Source of the DNA: Hymenobacter sp. 5317J-9
Lineage (GTDB): Bacteria > Bacteroidota > Bacteroidia > Cytophagales > Hymenobacteraceae
Reading direction: 5' to 3'
DNA: 64,000 nt
Assembly: GCF_022921075.1 (NCBI RefSeq)
Contig: NZ_CP095050.1
Location: forward strand, 1,674,001-1,738,000
Shown: positions 20,436 to 29,375 of the stretch, piece by piece
Numbering within the stretch: position 1 is the stretch's first letter
Layout of the letters: the number at the start of each line of letters is the position of its first letter
The notes under the pieces: generated by a model
What the model was told of the DNA's origin: nothing
Databases searched by the model: none
What the model saw: only the letters and a program-made list of their open reading frames with translations
Program-made: the position numbers and the translations under genes

Positions 20436-20879
20436 CTACTCAGCTACCACGCGGAATTTCACCGTGTGCTTCACTTCCTTATGTAGGTTGGCGGTAGCGG
20501 TGTAGTCGCCGGCAGCCGAAGGCTCCTGGTCGAACGACAAACGCTTGCGGTCCACGTCCACACCTTTGGCTTTCAGCGCGTCGGCCAATTGCAGGGTGGT
20601 TACGCGGCCGAAGATTTTGCCGCTCTCGCCCACCTTGGCGGGGATTTCCAGCACGGTTTCGCCAATCTGGTCGGCAATGGCCTGGGCGTCGCCTTTGATT
20701 TTGTCGGCTTTGTGAGCGGCTTGACGCACGTTCTCGGCCGTGATTTTCTTGTTGGTCTTGTCGGCCAGAATGGCCAAGCCCTGCGGCAGCAAGAAGTTGC
20801 GACCGTAGCCCGATTTCACGGTCACGATGTCGTTCTTGTACCCGAGGCCCTTAACGTCGTCTTTGAGGATAATTTCCAT
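20436..20879 (-). CDS. rplI: 50S ribosomal protein bL9
   Basis: A 147-residue component of the large ribosomal subunit at the base of the L1 stalk. The start was taken at ATG 20879 because the protein then begins MEIILKDDVKGLGYKND, the standard bL9 N-terminus; a start at 20903 would add eight residues. The N-terminal domain, central helix (ADKTNKKITAENVRQAAHKAD) and C-terminal domain are all present. It is the last gene of the rpsF-rpsR-rplI unit and is separated from rpsR by an unusual 89-base spacer made of heptamer repeats. Confidence 0.97.
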   Translation of the reverse strand: MEIILKDDVKGLGYKNDIVTVKSGYGRNFLLPQGLAILADKTNKKITAENVRQAAHKADKIKGDAQAIADQIGETVLEIPAKVGESGKIFGRVTTLQLADALKAKGVDVDRKRLSFDQEPSAAGDYTATANLHKEVKHTVKFRVVAE

Positions 20880-20890
20880 GATTTGAAAAG

Positions 20891-20968
20891 AGGCAAGACA
20901 CAAGACATAAGAACCAAGAAAAGCCGGAGCTTACTTGAGTCTGATGCCTAACGTCTCATGTCTAAGGT
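20891..20968. repeat. Heptamer-word palindromic spacer 1 (between rpsR and rplI)
   Basis: The left arm holds four successive 7-mers in exact register from 20895: AAGACAC, AAGACAT, AAGAACC and AAGAAAA. The right arm carries the complementary word family (TCTCATGTCT, TCTAAGGTCT). AGACATAAGA at 20903-20912 pairs with TCTCATGTCT at 20954-20963 at nine of ten positions. It lies inside an operon, so both arms are transcribed. Confidence 0.6.
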
Positions 20969-21244
20969 CTATTTCAGAGCGTCGGCTACGTACGGCATCA
21001 GAGCGAGGTGACGGGCCTTAGCGATGGCCTGGGTCACTTTGCGCTGAAACTTCAGGCTGGTGCCGGTGAGGCGACGGGGCAGCACGCGGCCCTGCTCGTT
21101 CACGAACTTCAGCAGGAAGTTCGGGTCTTTGTAGTCCACGTACTTGATGCCGTTCTTCTTGAAGCGGCAGTACTTCTTGCGGTTGTCCTGCGGTTTGTTG
21201 TTGGCCGCGCGGTCGTTGTTGCGGTTGAATGCGGGAGATGCCAT
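20969..21244 (-). CDS. rpsR: 30S ribosomal protein bS18
   Basis: A 91-residue small-subunit protein that binds next to bS6 on the platform. The conserved block [19 protein letters not shown] and the C-terminal [19 protein letters not shown] are intact. The basic Asn-rich N-terminus is normal for Bacteroidota. Its ATG is 12 bases after the rpsF stop, as expected for this conserved operon. Confidence 0.97.
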   Translation of the reverse strand: MASPAFNRNNDRAANNKPQDNRKKYCRFKKNGIKYVDYKDPNFLLKFVNEQGRVLPRRLTGTSLKFQRKVTQAIAKARHLALMPYVADALK

Positions 21245-21256
21245 GTCGTTGCTAGA

Positions 21257-21634
21257 TTATTGGGCTACGGCTTCGGTTTCTTTCGCAGCCTTCTGCTGGT
21301 TCATTTCGCCGTTGCGGCGGCGGTTGTTGTACTCCACCGCGTGCTTGTCGAGCACCGTGGTCAGGAACCGGATGATGCGCTCGTCGCGACGGAACGCGAG
21401 TTCCAGCACGTCAACGATGTTGCCTTCGCCCGTGTACGACAGGCAGAAGTAGTAGCCGGTCGACTTCTTTTGAATCGGGTACGCCAGCTTGCGCAGGCCC
21501 CAGGCTTCGGTGGATACAATGGCGGCGCTATTTTCCTTAAGCACCTGGGTGAACTTCTCGACCGTCTCTTGCACCTGGCTCTCGTTCAACACGGGAGTTA
21601 CGATGAAGACCGTCTCGTAATTTCTTACTTCCAT
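21257..21634 (-). CDS. rpsF: 30S ribosomal protein bS6
   Basis: A 125-residue small-subunit protein that pairs with bS18. The start was chosen at ATG 21634 because the product then begins MEVRNYETVFIVTP, the usual bS6 start; the longer frame to 21682 adds 16 poor residues. The conserved region WGLRKLAYPIQKKSTGYY is present. It is the first gene of the rpsF-rpsR-rplI operon, with a candidate promoter about 50 bases upstream. Confidence 0.97.
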   Translation of the reverse strand: MEVRNYETVFIVTPVLNESQVQETVEKFTQVLKENSAAIVSTEAWGLRKLAYPIQKKSTGYYFCLSYTGEGNIVDVLELAFRRDERIIRFLTTVLDKHAVEYNNRRRNGEMNQQKAAKETEAVAQ

Positions 21635-21679
21635 TACGACGGGGTGAAAATTTGGGGGTGAAAAAATTTGATTGGGGCG

Positions 21680-21710
21680 CAAAGGTACTGACTTCCCGGC
21701 ACATTGCCAA
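21680..21710 (-). promoter_or_regulatory. Promoter of the rpsF-rpsR-rplI operon
   Basis: On the minus strand the -7 box is TACCTTTG at 21680-21687, a full match. With a 19-base spacer the -33 position reads TTGG, a partial match to TTTG. The position about 46 bases before the rpsF ATG is suitable. Confidence 0.5.
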
Positions 21711-22054
21711 GCGTGGCGTCGTCATCGTACATATTAAGGTATGGGCCGCAACTGAGTCTACCGAGAAAACAGGCGTTTCAACACCGGCAGTGGCCGGCCA
21801 CGGAAGGAGAGAGGAACCGGCACGAAGCCCGTCACAAATTGCACGCCCAAAGACCGGAGTCTGGCCCAACAAATTGACCGCGGCGAGGGTTGCTATAACA
21901 GTCAATTCTCAGTCGATGGGCGCCTATGAATGAGGGACTAAGAATAGCACCGTTACTGTAGGTCACCCCCGCAAACATTGCCCAAGCCGAAGAGCACAGC
22001 ATATAAATGGGCCAATACGAACGGCCGCAGCCTGTCAGAAATTGCATTCCGCTT
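21711..22054. other. Gene-free stretch between the rpsF and act promoters
   Basis: This 344-base part of the divergent spacer has no open frame that resembles a protein, no tRNA and no clear hairpin with a T-run. Its G+C is lower than that of the coding neighbours. It presumably holds only upstream regulatory DNA for the ribosomal and respiratory operons. Confidence 0.4.
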
Positions 22055-22085
22055 TTTGCCGCCTACGATTCCTGACCTACATTTG
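22055..22085 (+). promoter_or_regulatory. Promoter of the act-cox respiratory cluster
   Basis: A complete Bacteroidota promoter: -33 TTTG at 22055-22058, a 19-base spacer, and -7 TACATTTG at 22078-22085. It lies 46 bases before the actA ATG and is the best promoter match in the window. Confidence 0.65.
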
Positions 22086-22131
22086 TGGCCTTGAAATGCC
22101 CCTAGCGTTTCGTTTTACCGTCTATTTCCTT

Positions 22132-23481
22132 ATGAATAGCAATCGACTTCGTTCTTTACCTCAACTGTTGCTGGCACTACTGCTCACGTTTGCCGGTGCC
22201 CAACAGGCGGTGGCCCAAGCAAGCGCAGCGGCCGATGTGAAAACCAATGGCGTAGCTCCCGGCGCAACCGCCGGTGCTACGGCGGCCACCGCTACGGCCC
22301 CGGCCGCAGCTCCTGCTGGTGGCGACGCCGCCGCTATTGCCGCCGGTGATGCGCTGTTCAAAGGCAACTGCGCCCAGTGCCACGCCGTGAACGAGCAAGT
22401 GGTAGGTCCCGCGCTGGCAGGCATTACCAAGCGCCGGCCCATTTCTTGGCTGATTCCGTGGGTTAAGAACTCGAGCAAGGTGGTGGCCAGCGGCGATGAA
22501 TACGCGGTAGCCCTCTTCAACAAGTTTAACAAGCAGCAGATGCCTTCGTTCGCGCTGTCGGACAAGGAAATCACTTCTATCGTGGCCTACGTCACTTCGG
22601 AAGAAGGTAAAGCTACGGCTGTAGTTGGTGGCCCCACGGCTGGCAACGCCGCTGCTGCCGATGGCAAAACGGATGCCGCTGCTGGCGCTGCCGAAGGTGC
22701 TGGTAAATACGTTGATATCCTGCTCATCGTACTCGTAGTAGTATTGATTGTGCTGGTGGTAACGCTGGTTATCATTGGCAACCTGATGAAAGATGTGCTG
22801 CGTGGCCGCAAGGACCTCGACGGCCGCGACATCGAAATCCTGGAGCAGCGCTTCGATTGGGGCAAGTTTTACCGCTCGCCCGTAATGCGTGGCATTGTGG
22901 GGACGGTTTTCGCCCTGGTTTTACTTTATGAAGGGGTACAAAGTGTGATGGCCGTGGGCCTGACCCAAGGCTACCAGCCCACGCAGCCCATTGCTTTCTC
23001 GCACAAGCTGCACGCTGGCGAACACCAGATTAACTGCGCCTACTGCCATACCTCGGTATACAAGGCTAAGTCTGCCAACATTCCTTCGGCCAACATCTGC
23101 ATGAACTGCCACTCGCAGATTAAGACGGAGTCTCCTGAAATCAAGAAAATCTACCGCGCCATCGAGCGCAAGCAGCCCATTCAGTGGGTGCGCGTGCACA
23201 ACCTGCCCGACCTGGCTTACTTCAACCACTCGCAGCACACGCAGGTGGCTGGCCTGCAGTGCCAGACCTGCCACGGTCCCATCCAGAACATGGAAGTGGT
23301 GTACCAGTATTCGGCCCTCACCATGGGCTGGTGCATCAACTGCCACCGCGAGATGCCCATCAACTCGAAGGACAACAAGTACTACGACAACCTTGTGAAG
23401 CTGCACGACACCAAGAACGCCGGTGCTCCCTTCACCGTGTCGTCGAACGGCGGCACTGAGTGCTCAAAGTGCCACTACTAA
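22132..23481 (+). CDS. actA: Alternative complex III subunit ActA: pentaheme cytochrome c with an additional N-terminal monoheme domain
   Basis: A 449-residue multiheme subunit of the quinol:cytochrome c oxidoreductase. From ATG 22132 there is a signal peptide (cleavage near residue 29, AVAQA), then a cytochrome c domain with CAQCH at 80-84 and probable Met ligand in QQMPSF (137). A membrane helix at about 194-216 follows, then a second hydrophobic segment near 252-268, then five CxxCH sites: CAYCH 302, CMNCH 323, CQTCH 377, CINCH 401 and CSKCH 444. Six heme sites in total. The frame extends upstream to 22042, but those residues overlap the promoter. First gene of the act operon. Confidence 0.93.
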   Translation: MNSNRLRSLPQLLLALLLTFAGAQQAVAQASAAADVKTNGVAPGATAGATAATATAPAAAPAGGDAAAIAAGDALFKGNCAQCHAVNEQVVGPALAGITKRRPISWLIPWVKNSSKVVASGDEYAVALFNKFNKQQMPSFALSDKEITSIVAYVTSEEGKATAVVGGPTAGNAAAADGKTDAAAGAAEGAGKYVDILLIVLVVVLIVLVVTLVIIGNLMKDVLRGRKDLDGRDIEILEQRFDWGKFYRSPVMRGIVGTVFALVLLYEGVQSVMAVGLTQGYQPTQPIAFSHKLHAGEHQINCAYCHTSVYKAKSANIPSANICMNCHSQIKTESPEIKKIYRAIERKQPIQWVRVHNLPDLAYFNHSQHTQVAGLQCQTCHGPIQNMEVVYQYSALTMGWCINCHREMPINSKDNKYYDNLVKLHDTKNAGAPFTVSSNGGTECSKCHY

Positions 23482-23494
23482 TAAGCTGATTTTC

Positions 23495-23574
23495 GGTAGT
23501 CGATACTGGGTAGTCAGTATTGAGACTACTCGTGTTTGACTACTGACTACCCAATACTGAATTACTGATTACCC
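23495..23574. repeat. Heptamer-word palindromic spacer 2 (between actA and actB)
   Basis: Two 35-base arms. The left (23495-23529) is five 7-mers in register including GGTAGTC twice; the right (23540-23574) starts CTACTGA, CTACCCA, ATACTGA. TGGGTAGTCAGTA at 23507-23519 is perfectly complementary to TACTGACTACCCA at 23541-23553, giving a 13-bp stem with a 21-base loop. It is transcribed within the operon. Confidence 0.7.
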
Positions 23575-23580
23575 TCCCAA

Positions 23581-26500
23581 ATGAAGTACTGGAAAGGAAT
23601 TGAGGAACTAGAAAGCACTCCGGAGTTCATGCAATCGGCTTTCGCCGAATTCATGCCCGTGAAGGAGAGCCACGAGAGCAAAGACGCTACGTCGGCTCCC
23701 CGCCGCGATTTCCTCAAACTAATGGGTTTTGGGGTGGCCGCCGCCACCTTGGCATCGTGCGAGACGCCCGTCCGCAAAGCCATTCCCTACCTGAACAAGC
23801 CCGAGGAGATTGACCCGACCATCTCCAACTTCTACGCTTCGACCTATTTCACAGGCGCCGACTACAACGCGGTACTCGTGAAATCGCGCGAAGGCCGTCC
23901 GATTAAGCTGGAAGGTAACCCCGAGTCGCCCATCACCCGCGGGGGCTTGTCGGCCCGCGCCCAAGCTGCGGTGCTGAGCCTCTACGACGGTGGCCGTCTG
24001 CAGCATTTCGCCATCAAGAGGGGCAATGCCCACGAGCAGGTTGAAATGGCCGCGCTCGACCGCGAAGTGCGCGGCAAACTGGCCGGCACCACCGGCCGCA
24101 TCGCCATCGTATCGCCCACCATCATCAGCCCCAGCACCAAGCGGGCCATTGCCGAGTTTGCCTCGCGCTACCCCAACACCACGCACGTCATGTACGACGC
24201 GCAATCGGTGACGGGCCTGCTGCAAGCCAACAACGGCGTGGTGCCCGGCTACGACTTCGGCCGCGCTAACGTAATTGTAAGCCTCGGCGCCGATTTCCTC
24301 GGCACCTGGATTTCGCCGGTTGAATACGCTCGTCAGTACGTGCGCAACCGCAAAGTGAGCAGCGACAAGCGCAGCATGTCGCGCCACTACCAGTTCGAAA
24401 CCGCCATGTCGCTGACCGGCTCTAACGCCGACGTTCGCGTGCCGGTGAAGCCGTCGGAAATGGGTGCTGTGGCAGTGGCTCTGTACAACGAGATTGTGGG
24501 TGGCGGCGACGCTTCGTACAAAAATGCTAAGCTGACGCAGGCTGCCAACGACCTGAAAGCCGCTCGTGGGGCCAGCCTCGTAGTGTCGGGTTCGAACGAC
24601 CCGGCCGTGCAGACGCTGGTAGCAGCTATCAACCAGGCGCTGGGTAACCTCGGCACTACGGTTGACCTGACGGCATCGAGCAATCTGCGTCAAGGCGACG
24701 ATGCTCGTATGGCCGCCTTGGTGAATGACATGAACAGCGGCAGCGTTGGTGCAGTCATTTTCTACAACGCCAACCCCGTGTTCAACCACCCGCTGGGCGC
24801 CAAAGTGAAGTCGGGCATTGCCAAGGTGCCGCTGACCATTTCGCTCAATGACCGCCTCGACGAAACCGGCATCCTCTGCCAGTACGCCGCTCCCGACCAC
24901 CACTGGCTGGAGTCGTGGAACGACTTCGAGCCCAAGCGCGGCTCGCTGAGTCTGTCGCAGCCGGTTATCACCCCGCTGTTTGCTACCCGTCAGGCGCAGG
25001 AGAGCTTGCTGCACTGGGCCGGCAACAACACGACTTACTACAAATACCTGCGCGCCACTTGGCGTGCCCTCACGCCGAACGATGCGGCTTGGGACAAGGT
25101 AGTGCATGATGGTGTGGCTACGGGCACCGCTCTGCCGGCTGCCCCGGCCATGATGAATGCTGCCCTCAGCCCGGCTGCTGCCATCAGCCAAATTAACAAT
25201 GCGCCCAAGCCCGGCAGCAACGCCGTTGAACTGGCGCTTTACGAAAAAGTAGGTATCGGTGCCGGCGGCTGTGAGGCCAACAACCCTTTCCTGCAGGAAC
25301 TGCCCGACCCGGTTTCGAAAGCAACCTGGGGCAACTATGTGGCCATCCCGCGCAAAATGGCTGTGGACAACAAATGGGAGCAGGGCGATGTGGTGAAAGT
25401 AACCGCCAACGGCTACAGCGTGGAATTGCCCGTACTGGTGCAGCCCGGCCAGACCAACGGTACCGTGAGCATTGCGCTGGGCTACGGCCGCACGCTGGCC
25501 GGCAAAGCTGGTGACCAAGTAGGCGCCAATGCGGCTCCCTTGGCCATGACTTCCGCCAACGGCATGATGTACCACAATGTGGTGACGCTGACCAAAACGG
25601 ATGCCACTTCGCCCATCGCGCAAACCCAGACGCACCACACCCTGATGGACCGCAAGCCGGTGGTGCAGGAGAATTCGCTGGCGAACTACATCAAAAACCC
25701 CAAAGAGGTAACCGAGTACGAAAAGATTGCCACGCCCGACGGCTTGGAGAAGCCCAGCAAGGTTTCGCTGTGGCAGGACTACCAGTACAACAACCACCAC
25801 TGGGGCATGGCCGTGGACCTCAACTCGTGCATTGGCTGCGGCGCGTGCGTAATTGGCTGCCAGACCGAGAACAACATTGCCGTGGTGGGCAAGCAGCAGG
25901 TAATCAACCGCCGCGAAATGCACTGGATGCGCATCGACCGCTACTACAGCTCGGCGGCGCACAAATCCGACTTTGAAGAAAAAGGCAAGGTTTCAACTTA
26001 CGCCGCAATGGAAGACCCCTCGGAAAACCCGCAGGTAATCTTCCAGCCGATGATGTGCCAGCAGTGCAACCACGCGCCCTGCGAAACGGTATGCCCGGTA
26101 CTGGCCACCACGCACAGCTCGGAAGGTCTCAACCAGATGACCTACAACCGTTGCATCGGCACGCGCTACTGCGCCAACAACTGTCCCTACAAAGTGCGTC
26201 GCTTCAACTGGTTCTCGTACTACTCCAATGAGAAGTTCGAAACCGTGAACGGCCACATGTTCACCGACCTCGGCCGCATGGTGCTGAACCCGGACGTAAC
26301 CGTACGTGCCCGCGGTGTAATGGAGAAGTGCACGTTCTGCGTGCAGCGCATCCAGCTCGGTAAGCTCGAAGCCAAGAAGCAAAAGCGTCGTCCGGTAGAC
26401 GGCGAAATTGTTTCGGCCTGCGCCCAGTCGTGCCCCACCGAAGCCATCGTATTCGGTGACATGCGCGACCCCAACAGCCGTATCAGCCAGCTGCTCCGCC

Positions 26501-26619
26501 GCGAAGACGGCGAGCGCGCCTTCCACTCGCTCGACTCCATCAACGTGCAGCCGAACGTGACTTATCTGACGAAGATTCGCAACGCCGAATCGGAGTTCTT
26601 CGGCAAAGAAAACGCTTAA
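23581..26619 (+). CDS. actB: Alternative complex III subunit ActB (molybdopterin-oxidoreductase-like plus FeS protein)
   Basis: A 1,012-residue periplasmic-side subunit. The N-terminus has a twin-arginine motif RRDFLKLMGFG (41-51) and a lipobox-like LASC with Cys 60, fitting TAT export and lipid anchoring. The large N-terminal part is the molybdopterin-oxidoreductase-like domain, which in ACIII lacks a cofactor. The C-terminal part holds the ferredoxin-like Cys groups CIGCGACVIGC, CQQCNHAPCETVCP, CIGTRYCANNCPY and CTFC...CAQSCP for iron-sulfur clusters. Together they carry electrons from quinol oxidation to the ActA hemes. It is preceded by a palindromic heptamer spacer and followed 12 bases later by actC. 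Confidence 0.95.
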   Translation: MKYWKGIEELESTPEFMQSAFAEFMPVKESHESKDATSAPRRDFLKLMGFGVAAATLASCETPVRKAIPYLNKPEEIDPTISNFYASTYFTGADYNAVLVKSREGRPIKLEGNPESPITRGGLSARAQAAVLSLYDGGRLQHFAIKRGNAHEQVEMAALDREVRGKLAGTTGRIAIVSPTIISPSTKRAIAEFASRYPNTTHVMYDAQSVTGLLQANNGVVPGYDFGRANVIVSLGADFLGTWISPVEYARQYVRNRKVSSDKRSMSRHYQFETAMSLTGSNADVRVPVKPSEMGAVAVALYNEIVGGGDASYKNAKLTQAANDLKAARGASLVVSGSNDPAVQTLVAAINQALGNLGTTVDLTASSNLRQGDDARMAALVNDMNSGSVGAVIFYNANPVFNHPLGAKVKSGIAKVPLTISLNDRLDETGILCQYAAPDHHWLESWNDFEPKRGSLSLSQPVITPLFATRQAQESLLHWAGNNTTYYKYLRATWRALTPNDAAWDKVVHDGVATGTALPAAPAMMNAALSPAAAISQINNAPKPGSNAVELALYEKVGIGAGGCEANNPFLQELPDPVSKATWGNYVAIPRKMAVDNKWEQGDVVKVTANGYSVELPVLVQPGQTNGTVSIALGYGRTLAGKAGDQVGANAAPLAMTSANGMMYHNVVTLTKTDATSPIAQTQTHHTLMDRKPVVQENSLANYIKNPKEVTEYEKIATPDGLEKPSKVSLWQDYQYNNHHWGMAVDLNSCIGCGACVIGCQTENNIAVVGKQQVINRREMHWMRIDRYYSSAAHKSDFEEKGKVSTYAAMEDPSENPQVIFQPMMCQQCNHAPCETVCPVLATTHSSEGLNQMTYNRCIGTRYCANNCPYKVRRFNWFSYYSNEKFETVNGHMFTDLGRMVLNPDVTVRARGVMEKCTFCVQRIQLGKLEAKKQKRRPVDGEIVSACAQSCPTEAIVFGDMRDPNSRISQLLRREDGERAFHSLDSINVQPNVTYLTKIRNAESEFFGKENA

Positions 26620-26631
26620 TATCATACCACT

Positions 26632-28089
26632 ATGCAGCACGTATCAGCCTTACGCGAGCCGCTCGTAACCGGCGGTAAGACGTTACACGACGTCACGCAA
26701 GACATCTGCTATCAGGTAGAAGCCAAGCCCAACCTGCGTTGGATGGCTGCCCTGAGCGTGGCGCTGTTCTTCCTGGGGGTGTTCTTCTACTCCGTATACC
26801 GCACCGTATGGTACGGCATCGGGGAGTGGGGCCTGAACAAAACCATCAACTGGGCCTGGGACATCACCAACTTCGTGTGGTGGGTGGGCATCGGCCACGC
26901 CGGCACCCTGATTTCGGCCGTGTTGCTGCTGTTCCGTCAGAAGTGGCGGAGCTCCATCAACCGCGCCGCCGAAGCCATGACCATCTTCGCCGTAATCTGT
27001 GCCGCCATGTTCCCAGTGTTGCACATGGGCCGTCCGTGGCTGGCTTTTTATGTGTTCCCGCTGCAAAACACGCTGGGTTCGCTGTGGGCCAACTTCAACT
27101 CGCCGCTGCTCTGGGACGTGTTCGCCATCTCGACCTACTTCACCGTGTCGCTGGTGTTCTGGTACATCGGCCTAATTCCCGACTTCGCTTCGATTCGTGA
27201 CCGTGCCAAGGGCCCCATCGCCCGCTTCAGCTATTCGATGCTGAGCTTCGGCTGGAAAGGTTCGGCCAAGGCTTGGTCGCGCTACGAAACGGTTTCGCTG
27301 ATTCTGGCCGGCGTTTCGACCCCGCTGGTACTTTCGGTACACACCATTGTATCGATGGACTTTGCTACCTCGGTGGTACCGGGCTGGCACACCACCATCT
27401 TCCCGCCCTACTTCGTGGCTGGTGCTATCTTCTCGGGCTTCGCCATGGTACTCACGCTGATGCTGATTACCCGCGTGGTGTTCCGCCTCGAAGACTACAT
27501 CACGCTGGAGCACATCGCGCTGATGAACAAAATCATGATGGTAACCGGCTCCATCGTGGGTGTGGCTTACATCACCGAGTTCTTCATCGCTTGGTATTCG
27601 CAGGTGGAGTTTGAACAGTACGCCTTCATCAACCGCGCTACCGGTCCTTACTGGTGGGCCTACGCTTCGATGATGACCTGCAACGTGATTACGCCCCAAC
27701 TGGTGTGGCTGCGCCGCGTGCGCTACAGCATTCCGCTGACCTTCGTGCTCTCCATCATCGTGAACATTGGTATGTGGTTCGAGCGCTTCGTAATCATCGT
27801 GACCTCGCTGCACCGCGACTACTTGCCGTCGAGCTGGGCCATGTTCTCGCCCTCGATTATCGACATCGGCCTGTACTTGGGCACGCTGGGCTTGTTCTTC
27901 ACCCTGTTCCTGCTCTTCGCCAAGTTCTTCCCCGTGATTAATATGGCCGAAGTGAAAACCATCCTGAAGTACACCGTGGACAACGGCCCGACTTACAACC
28001 CGTCGAAAGCCGTGCACCACGCCCCCGTTCACCCTGCTACTCACGGAGTACCGGCGTCGGCTCCCGTAACTTATACCAAGCATGACTAA
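26632..28089 (+). CDS. actC: Alternative complex III subunit ActC (NrfD/PsrC-like quinol-binding membrane protein)
   Basis: A 485-residue integral membrane subunit with about ten hydrophobic segments beginning near residue 40. It is of the NrfD/PsrC family, which forms the quinol site and a possible proton path in ACIII. Blocks such as NFVWWVGIGHAGTLISA and ASMMTCNVITPQLVWLRRVRY are typical. The His-rich C-terminal tail is probably cytoplasmic. Its stop overlaps the actD ATG by eight bases, so translation is coupled. Confidence 0.95.
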   Translation: MQHVSALREPLVTGGKTLHDVTQDICYQVEAKPNLRWMAALSVALFFLGVFFYSVYRTVWYGIGEWGLNKTINWAWDITNFVWWVGIGHAGTLISAVLLLFRQKWRSSINRAAEAMTIFAVICAAMFPVLHMGRPWLAFYVFPLQNTLGSLWANFNSPLLWDVFAISTYFTVSLVFWYIGLIPDFASIRDRAKGPIARFSYSMLSFGWKGSAKAWSRYETVSLILAGVSTPLVLSVHTIVSMDFATSVVPGWHTTIFPPYFVAGAIFSGFAMVLTLMLITRVVFRLEDYITLEHIALMNKIMMVTGSIVGVAYITEFFIAWYSQVEFEQYAFINRATGPYWWAYASMMTCNVITPQLVWLRRVRYSIPLTFVLSIIVNIGMWFERFVIIVTSLHRDYLPSSWAMFSPSIIDIGLYLGTLGLFFTLFLLFAKFFPVINMAEVKTILKYTVDNGPTYNPSKAVHHAPVHPATHGVPASAPVTYTKHD

Positions 28090-28609
28090 GCAATTCGCCC
28101 TCGGTATCTTCGAAGACGAAGATGTGCTACTGCACGCCGTTGAAAACGTGCGCGCGGCCGGCGTAAAAATCTACGACGTATTCTCGCCCTATCCCGTGCA
28201 CGGCATCGACGATGCCCTCGGCATTGAACGGTCGCGTTTGCCCATTGCCGCATTCTTCTTCGGCCTCACGGGTCTGTCGTTTGCGCTGTGGATGCAGATT
28301 TACATGCTGGGGTTCGACTGGCCGATGATTATCGGCGGCAAGCCTCACATCTCGCTGCCTGCTTTCATCCCGGTAGCTTTCGAATTGACGGTATTCTTCA
28401 CCTGCCACGGCATGGCGTTGACCTTCTTCACCATCACCGGCTTGTACCCGCGCTTCAAAACCCACGTGATGGACGTGCGGGCCACCGACGACAAATTCGT
28501 AATGGCCATCGAGCTGGATGAAACCGGTTCGCAGTTTTCTCGGCTGACCCAGCTGCTGCGCGACAACGGCGCATCGGAAGTCAACCAAAAAGAAATGAGC
28601 AAAAACTAA
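28082..28609 (+). CDS. actD: Alternative complex III subunit ActD (DUF3341)
   Basis: A 175-residue membrane subunit. The DUF3341 start KQFALGIFEDEDVLLHAVENV is followed by YDVFSPYPVHGIDDALGI, two membrane helices (about 57-78 and 98-120) and a cytoplasmic C-terminus. It stabilises the complex next to ActC. It overlaps actC by eight bases and actE by one (TAATG). Confidence 0.94.
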   Translation: MTKQFALGIFEDEDVLLHAVENVRAAGVKIYDVFSPYPVHGIDDALGIERSRLPIAAFFFGLTGLSFALWMQIYMLGFDWPMIIGGKPHISLPAFIPVAFELTVFFTCHGMALTFFTITGLYPRFKTHVMDVRATDDKFVMAIELDETGSQFSRLTQLLRDNGASEVNQKEMSKN

Positions 28610-29370
28610 TGACGCATCCGCTGAACCTGAGCCTGCGCGTTTCGGCGCTGCTGCTGTCCCTGGGATTGGCCTCGGCCTGTTCTAATCGGGCCGACGACCC
28701 TGGTGTGGAATACGCACCGGAGATGTACGAATCCATCCCGTACGAACCCCTGAAGCAAACCAACTTCAACACGGTCAACTCGTTTGGTATCAACGAGCGG
28801 ACGCCGGCCAACGGCACCATTCCGCGCGGCAAGCTGAGCTACTTCGACCACATTCCGAAGGACAGCGTGGGCGTTGCTGAGCGTCGTCTTCGCAACCCCT
28901 TCTCTTACACCAAAGCCAATCTGGAAGAAGGTAAGGTTCTCTACACCCGCATTTGCTCGCACTGCCACGGCGAGCAAGGCGATGGCCAGGGACCAGTAGG
29001 CCTCAAGTTCAAGGGCGTGCCGAATTATTCGGCCGGTGCTTACAAGACGATGAACGATGGCCACATCTACCACGTCATCCAATGGGGCCGCAACCGCATG
29101 ATGCCGCACGGCTCGATTGTGAACCCCGAAGAGCGTTGGAAAATCGCCATGTATGTGCGCGTGCTGCAGCGCGGCGAAGGTCCGGATGCCTTGAGCAAGC
29201 TGGTTGCCAAAGGCCCCACCAGCACTGCCAACGACTCGACTGAAATGACCGACCGCGCCAACCAAGGCCCGGTAGGGCAGGCGCAAGCCGGTAAGGCTTC
29301 CGATACTCCCGGCCAAGGCGGTGCCGTTTCGCCCAACGGTTCCGGCGTCACCCACACCCCCGGCAACTAA
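28609..29370 (+). CDS. actE: Alternative complex III subunit ActE (monoheme cytochrome c lipoprotein)
   Basis: A 253-residue periplasmic cytochrome c. The signal peptide ends in the lipobox LASAC, predicting a lipid-anchored Cys at residue 24. One heme site, CSHCH near residue 116, is followed by GEQGDGQGP; the probable axial Met is in NRMMPHGSI. A Gly/Pro/Ala-rich tail of about 60 residues follows the heme domain. It is the second cytochrome subunit of ACIII and may pass electrons towards the oxidase. Confidence 0.94.
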   Translation: MTHPLNLSLRVSALLLSLGLASACSNRADDPGVEYAPEMYESIPYEPLKQTNFNTVNSFGINERTPANGTIPRGKLSYFDHIPKDSVGVAERRLRNPFSYTKANLEEGKVLYTRICSHCHGEQGDGQGPVGLKFKGVPNYSAGAYKTMNDGHIYHVIQWGRNRMMPHGSIVNPEERWKIAMYVRVLQRGEGPDALSKLVAKGPTSTANDSTEMTDRANQGPVGQAQAGKASDTPGQGGAVSPNGSGVTHTPGN

Positions 29371-29375
29371 TAACT

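Noticed and set aside
21652..21933. A 93-codon plus-strand frame in the rpsF-actA gap
   Set aside because: It begins inside the rpsF leader, has no domain, and crosses the rpsF promoter; composition is not protein-like.
23719..25962. A 747-codon minus-strand frame opposite actB
   Set aside because: actB is certain from its FeS and twin-arginine motifs; the antisense product has no recognisable domain.
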